Origin: an uncultured Arthrobacter sp.
Lineage (GTDB): Bacteria; Actinomycetota; Actinomycetes; Actinomycetales; Micrococcaceae
Direction of reading: 5' to 3'
Assembly (NCBI RefSeq): GCF_947493765.1
Contig: NZ_CANLSZ010000001.1
Span: 496,001 to 560,000, forward strand
Length of the DNA: 64,000 bases
The notes under the pieces are model-generated. The model was given only the letters and a program-made list of their open reading frames with translations. It searched no databases and had not been told where the DNA came from. Shown here in pieces: positions 60,102 through 64,000 of this stretch. The position numbers and the translations under genes were made by a program. Positions within the stretch are counted from its first letter, which is position 1. Each line of letters starts with the position of its first letter.

Positions 60102-60956
60102 TCAACCTGCCTGGAGGCGCTTCTTCTCGGCCTCGACGTCGAAGGACGCCGTCGGCCAGCTCAGGTCCATCTCCTCGAGGGTCGCCGTGAGCAGGTGCTG
60201 CACGGCGAGTCGGGCATACCACTTGCGGTCCGCGGGAACCACGAACCAGGGTGCATCGGCCGTGCTCGTCCGCTGCACGGCGATCTGGTACGCCGCCTGG
60301 TACTCGTCCCAGTATGCGCGCTCGTCGACGTCGCCCGGGTTGTACTTCCAGTACTTGTCCTTACGGTCCAGCCGCTCCGCGAGCCGTTCCTTCTGCTCGT
60401 CCTTGCTGATGTGCAGCATGACCTTCAGTACCCTGGTCCCCGAGGACACCACGGTGTCCTCGAACTTGAGGATCTCCCCATAGCGCTTCTCCACCGCTTC
60501 GCCGGAGGACAGGCCCCGGACCCGGTGGATGAGCACGTCCTCGTAGTGGGAGCGGTCGAAGACGCCGATCATGCCCGGAGCCGGCAGCTCCCGCCGGATG
60601 CGCCACAGGAAGTTGTGCTTCTGTTCCTCGGGGGTGGGCGCCTTGAACGCATGGTGCGAGACGCCCTGCGGCTCCACCGAGCCCACCACGTGCCGCACGA
60701 TCCCGCCCTTGCCGGAGGTGTCCATGCCCTGCAGGACGAGCAGGACGGCGGCCTCGCCCCCGGCACGGCTCTCGGCGAAGAGCTTCTCCTGGAGGGACGA
60801 CAGCCGCTCCGCTCCGGCGGCCAGCGCCGCCTTGCCCTTCTTCTTGCCGCCGTCGAAGCCCGGGGTGGAACGTAAATCCACCGCCGCGAGGGAGAAGTCC
60901 GGTCCCGCCATGAGGAGTTGGCGCGTGGCGGCTGTCGTGTCTGCGGATTTCTTCAC
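60102..60956 (-). CDS. ppk2: polyphosphate kinase 2 family protein
   Basis: A 284-residue P-loop phosphotransferase using polyphosphate. Walker A is LQGMDTSGKGGIVRHV (about 77-92), the lid/Walker B region is FDRSHYEDVLIHRVRG (about 134-149), and KYWKYNPGDVDERAYWDEYQ follows. The motif set fits class I/III PPK2 (nucleoside di- or monophosphate kinase activity); the substrate class cannot be settled by eye. GTG 60956 has AGGAGG 4 nt upstream. Confidence 0.92.
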   Translation of the reverse strand: MKKSADTTAATRQLLMAGPDFSLAAVDLRSTPGFDGGKKKGKAALAAGAERLSSLQEKLFAESRAGGEAAVLLVLQGMDTSGKGGIVRHVVGSVEPQGVSHHAFKAPTPEEQKHNFLWRIRRELPAPGMIGVFDRSHYEDVLIHRVRGLSSGEAVEKRYGEILKFEDTVVSSGTRVLKVMLHISKDEQKERLAERLDRKDKYWKYNPGDVDERAYWDEYQAAYQIAVQRTSTADAPWFVVPADRKWYARLAVQHLLTATLEEMDLSWPTASFDVEAEKKRLQAG

Positions 60957-61007
60957 GGGTCCTCCTGGAGTGGGCCGAGCGGGCTGGGACGGGAAGGGCC
61001 GGGACGG

Positions 61008-62225
61008 TCAGGGCTTGTAGGTGGAGAGGAAGTCGCCCAGGCGCCCGATGGCGTCCTCGATGACCTCGACGCTGGGCAGGGTCACCATGCGGAAGTGATC
61101 CGGTGCCACCCAGTTGAAGGCGGTGCCGTGCGAGATCAGGATCTTCTGCTGCTTGAGCAGATCGAGGGCGAACTTCTCGTCGTCCCGGATGGGATAGACC
61201 TCGGGGTCGAGTCTCGGGAACAGGTACAGGGCCCCCTGGGCCACCTCGCAGCTCACGCCGTCGATGCCGTTGAGGAGCTCGGCCGCCCGGTTCCGCTGCT
61301 GCAGCAGGCGCCCGCCGGGCAGGATCAGGTCCTCGATGCTCTGGTAGCCGCCGAGCGCCGTCTGGATGGCGTGCTGTGCCGGCACATTGGCGCAGAGCCG
61401 CATGTTGGCCAGCAGATTGATGCCCTCGAGATAATTGGCGGCGTCCTGCTTCGGTCCGGTGATCGCCATCCAGCCGCTGCGGAAGCCTGCGATCCGGTAG
61501 GCCTTCGACAGGCCGCTGAAGGTCAGGCACAGGACGTCGTCACCGGCGACGGACGCCGCGTTGACGTGCACGGCGTCGTCGTACAGGATCTTCTCGTAGA
61601 TCTCGTCCGCGAACAGGATGAGCCCGTGCTCGCGCGCTAGGCGGACGATCCCCTCCAGGACCGGGCGGGGGTAGACCGCCCCGGTGGGGTTGTTCGGATT
61701 GATCAGGACGATACCCCTGGTGTTCGGGGTGATCTTCGCGGCCATGTCCTCGAGGTCCGGCCACCAGTGGTCGTCCTCGTCGCATAGGTAGTGCACCGGG
61801 GTGCCCCCGGCGAGCGCCACGGACGCCGTCCAGAGCGGATAGTCGGGCGTGGGGATCAGGATCTCGTCGCCGACGTCGAGGAGTGCCTGCATGGCGAGGG
61901 TGATCAGCTCGCTCACCCCGTTGCCCAGGTAGACGTCGTCGACGTCCATCGAGGTGATGCCCCGGCCCTGGTAGTACTGGACGACGGCGGTCCGCGCCGA
62001 GTAGATGCCGCGGGAATCGCTGTACCCCTGGGCCTTGGGCAGATTGCGGATCATGTCCACGAGGATCGCGTCGGGTGCCTCGAAGCCGAACGGCGCGGGA
62101 TTGCCGATGTTGAGCTTCAGGATCCGGTGTCCCTGGGCCTCCATGGCCATCGCGTGTTCCAGCAGCGGGCCCCGGATGTCGTAGAGGACATTGCGAAGCT
62201 TCTCCGACTGTTTGTACAAGACCAT
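61008..62225 (-). CDS. alanine aminotransferase-type PLP enzyme
   Basis: A 405-residue fold-type I aminotransferase of the AlaA/AlaT group, interconverting pyruvate/glutamate and alanine/2-oxoglutarate. The PLP lysine lies in TFSGLSKAYRIAGFRSGW (about residue 244). Asn in NPNNPTGAVYP and Asp-x-x-Tyr in ADEIYEKILYD bind the cofactor. The N-terminus LYKQSEKLRNVLYDIRGPLL is typical. A CATCCT box lies 6 nt before ATG 62225, a possible leaderless start. Confidence 0.92.
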   Translation of the reverse strand: MVLYKQSEKLRNVLYDIRGPLLEHAMAMEAQGHRILKLNIGNPAPFGFEAPDAILVDMIRNLPKAQGYSDSRGIYSARTAVVQYYQGRGITSMDVDDVYLGNGVSELITLAMQALLDVGDEILIPTPDYPLWTASVALAGGTPVHYLCDEDDHWWPDLEDMAAKITPNTRGIVLINPNNPTGAVYPRPVLEGIVRLAREHGLILFADEIYEKILYDDAVHVNAASVAGDDVLCLTFSGLSKAYRIAGFRSGWMAITGPKQDAANYLEGINLLANMRLCANVPAQHAIQTALGGYQSIEDLILPGGRLLQQRNRAAELLNGIDGVSCEVAQGALYLFPRLDPEVYPIRDDEKFALDLLKQQKILISHGTAFNWVAPDHFRMVTLPSVEVIEDAIGRLGDFLSTYKP

Positions 62226-62321
62226 TGGATCAGGATGTCACAGCTCGGGCCCGGTCCGCGGGAACCCGTCGGGGTGCCGCGGGCCGGGCCCGAGGTGGTG
62301 GTGCAGGTACTACCGGGTGGA

Positions 62322-63278
62322 TCAGCCGGCGAGGTCGTGCTCCTCGAGCCAGTCGGCTGCCGCCTCGGCCGGATCGCGCTTCTCCTCGCCGCTGACCTCG
62401 CGGTTCAGCGACAGGAGATCCTCGGTGGTCAGCTCGTCCGAGACCCTGTTGAGGATCTCCCGGGCGTCGTCACCCACCGTGTCCAGATTCACGAGCGGGA
62501 GGACCTGCTGCGCGATGAAGTTGTTCTCCGGGTCCTCGAGGACCACGAGGTCGTTGTCCTCGATCGACGGCGTCGTGGTGTAGATGTCGGCCATCTGCAC
62601 GGTGTCGTCGAGCAGCGCCTTGAGCGTCAGCTCGCCGCCGCCGTCGTTGATCGCCTCCACCGTGGGCTCGCAGTCGTAATTCTCGATCAGGCCCTTCAGC
62701 CCCTGGGGGCGCTCCAGGTAGGTGCTCGGTGCACCCATGGTGAACTCCGAGCAGTAGGGGGTCAGATCAGCGATCGACTCGAGGTCGTACTCCTCCGCCG
62801 TCGCGGCGGTGACGACGACGGCGTCCTTGTCCTCCGCCTCGCTCGGCTCCAGCACCCCGAGATTGGCGTCCGGGGACTTCGCGTCCAGCGCATCGGGCAG
62901 GGCGTCCATGATCTCCTCGGCGGAGGCCGCCGTGGCGTCGGGATCGGCGAGCAGCAGCAGGTTGCCGCTGTATTCGGGGATCAGGTCGATGGAGCCGTCC
63001 TCGATGGCCTGGTAGTAGATCTCACGCGACCCGATGTTGGGCTTCGTGGTGGCCTCGACGCCTTCGGCGTTGAGGGCACCCGCGTAGATCTCGGCGATGA
63101 TCTGGCTCTCCGGGAAATCAGCTGAACCGACAACGAGCGACCCTCCGGGGGCGTCGCTCTCCGCTTCCCCCTGGGGGTCGCTGTTGGCACCGCAGGCAGT
63201 CAACGCCAGAGCGGCCGTGAGACCGCCTGCCAGTCCCATCATGGCGCGTCGGGCGACGCGCGGGGCCAGGTTTGTCAT
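62322..63278 (-). CDS. osmolyte ABC transporter substrate-binding lipoprotein (OpuBC/OpuCC-like)
   Basis: A 318-residue OpuAC-domain solute-binding lipoprotein. The signal peptide ends LALTACGAN (lipobox LTAC, Cys about residue 29). The ligand domain begins LVVGSADFPESQIIAEIYAG and includes IGSREIYYQAIEDGSIDLIP. It probably binds glycine betaine, choline or a related solute. ATG 63278 overlaps the stop of the upstream permease (ATGA). Confidence 0.9.
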   Translation of the reverse strand: MTNLAPRVARRAMMGLAGGLTAALALTACGANSDPQGEAESDAPGGSLVVGSADFPESQIIAEIYAGALNAEGVEATTKPNIGSREIYYQAIEDGSIDLIPEYSGNLLLLADPDATAASAEEIMDALPDALDAKSPDANLGVLEPSEAEDKDAVVVTAATAEEYDLESIADLTPYCSEFTMGAPSTYLERPQGLKGLIENYDCEPTVEAINDGGGELTLKALLDDTVQMADIYTTTPSIEDNDLVVLEDPENNFIAQQVLPLVNLDTVGDDAREILNRVSDELTTEDLLSLNREVSGEEKRDPAEAAADWLEEHDLAG

Positions 63279-63994
63279 GTTGTTCCTCCTTGTGCACTGG
63301 CAACGGCCTCTTGCCGGCCAGATTCCTGCTGGGATCCCGCGGCCGGCCGCGCGGTGCGCAGACCGGGAGAGATCGCAAATCGTTGGAGCAGCGCCATGAC
63401 GCCGTCGACGGCGATGGCGACGGCGGCGATCACCACGGCGCCGCCGAAGAGTCGTCCGTTGTCGTTGATCTGGGTTCCCTCCACGAGGAAGACCCCCAGC
63501 CCGTCCGCCTTGGCGTAGGCGACCACGGTGGCGGTCGCCACCACCTGGAGTACCCCTGCACGCACACCGCCGAGCATGACCTGCAGGCCGTTGGGGATCT
63601 CCACACGGGTGAGGATCTGCCATTCGGTCAGGCCCATGCTGCGGGCGGCGTCCACCACGGTGCGGTTCACCGAGGAGACTCCCGCGTAGACGCCGCTGAG
63701 GACCGGCGGGACCGCCAGCAGGACGAGCGCCCAGACGGCGGGTAGCACGCCCCGGGAGAAGAGCAGGGCGAAGAGGAAGACCATGCCGAGGGTGGGCAGC
63801 GCGCGCAGGATGCCCACGCCCGAGACGATGAGGATGCGCCCCTTGCCGGTGTGACCCACGTAGAGGCCCAGCGGCACGGCGATCACCAGGGCGAGGAGCA
63901 TGGTCAGGCCCACGTAGCCCAGGTGCTCCGCGATCCGCATGGGGATCCCGCGGGACCCCGACCAGTTCTCCGGATCCGAGAGCCACTCCCCCAT
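63275..63994 (-). CDS. osmolyte ABC transporter permease (OpuBB/OpuBD-like), possibly cut by window edge
   Basis: 239 residues from ATG 63994; the frame remains open to the window edge (two more codons, V-Q), so the true start may lie outside. About five or six helices; RIAEHLGYVGLTMLLALVIA, GILRALPTLGMVFLFALLF and the EAA loop RTVVDAARSMGLTEWQILTR place it in the OpuB/OpuC permease family. The C-terminal 30 residues are hydrophilic. It is coupled to the binding protein; further subunits are expected to the right. Confidence 0.88.
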   Translation of the reverse strand: MGEWLSDPENWSGSRGIPMRIAEHLGYVGLTMLLALVIAVPLGLYVGHTGKGRILIVSGVGILRALPTLGMVFLFALLFSRGVLPAVWALVLLAVPPVLSGVYAGVSSVNRTVVDAARSMGLTEWQILTRVEIPNGLQVMLGGVRAGVLQVVATATVVAYAKADGLGVFLVEGTQINDNGRLFGGAVVIAAVAIAVDGVMALLQRFAISPGLRTARPAAGSQQESGRQEAVASAQGGTT

Positions 63995-64000
63995 CTGGAC

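Overview
The window is a GC-rich (roughly 70% by eye), gene-dense actinobacterial chromosome segment. Gene order and protein families point to the order Micrococcales, most likely an Arthrobacter-like Micrococcaceae. The clues are the ECF sigma / anti-sigma / TatB group beside a divergent O-methyltransferase and DUF3117 gene, the ferredoxin-dapC pair, the actinobacterial-type DapD, the GluABCD-type glutamate importer, and ychF, ispH, xseA and xseB close together. The assignment is inference; there is no rRNA or other taxonomic marker here. I saw no tRNA, rRNA, CRISPR array, insertion sequence or prophage.

Layout. 1-571: end of a DNA methyltransferase cut by the left edge. 619-7308: PHP phosphoesterase, Xaa-Pro aminopeptidase, a stress-type membrane protein, an MgtE-like CBS protein without a channel domain, DUF1003 and Mrp. 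7358-10757: tatB, anti-sigma factor and sigma factor, with a divergent O-methyltransferase and DUF3117. 10928-14068: mannosyltransferase-like membrane protein, tag, DivIVA-like protein, LOG protein. 14199-17495: gluABCD glutamate import operon. 17642-25739: dapE/dapD (divergent), two unknowns, galE, gltA, dapC and fdxA. Three lysine/diaminopimelate genes (dapE, dapD, dapC) therefore lie within 8 kb. 25876-31101: small regulator genes, typA and a BCCT osmolyte transporter. 31478-44466: two adjacent peptide-type (Dpp/Opp) ABC importers in the same order (binding protein, B permease, C permease, fused double ATPase). The second is interrupted by an opposite-strand PH-domain gene and has an oversized B permease. 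44805-52434: an accessory-looking stretch with a VKOR/DsbA-type oxidative folding pair, a metal-efflux gene with a CmtR-like sensor, a Cu/Zn superoxide dismutase lipoprotein, a gene split by a 20-bp duplication, a chimeric gene remnant, a VapBC-type toxin-antitoxin pair and an aldo/keto reductase. 52601-64000: ychF, rmuC, ispH, a membrane protein, xseA-xseB, an FNT channel, PPK2, an alanine-type aminotransferase, and the start of an OpuB/OpuC-type osmolyte importer that runs off the right edge.

No complete new defence or biosynthetic system stands out; most genes are conserved. The signals I find most worth following are these. (1) Twelve genes have a TANNNT box exactly 6 nt before the start codon, which implies extensive leaderless transcription and settles several starts. 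(2) A perfect 20-bp tandem duplication splits one gene into two ORFs joined by ATGA. (3) A truncated GNAT domain is fused to a truncated Nudix domain, behind what looks like an antitoxin N-terminus. (4) A DppB-type permease carries about six extra membrane segments. (5) A strong hairpin lies between the binding-protein gene and the first permease gene in all three ABC import operons that are complete here. (6) Minisatellite-like repeats with 12-, 14- and 30-bp periods sit at gene ends.
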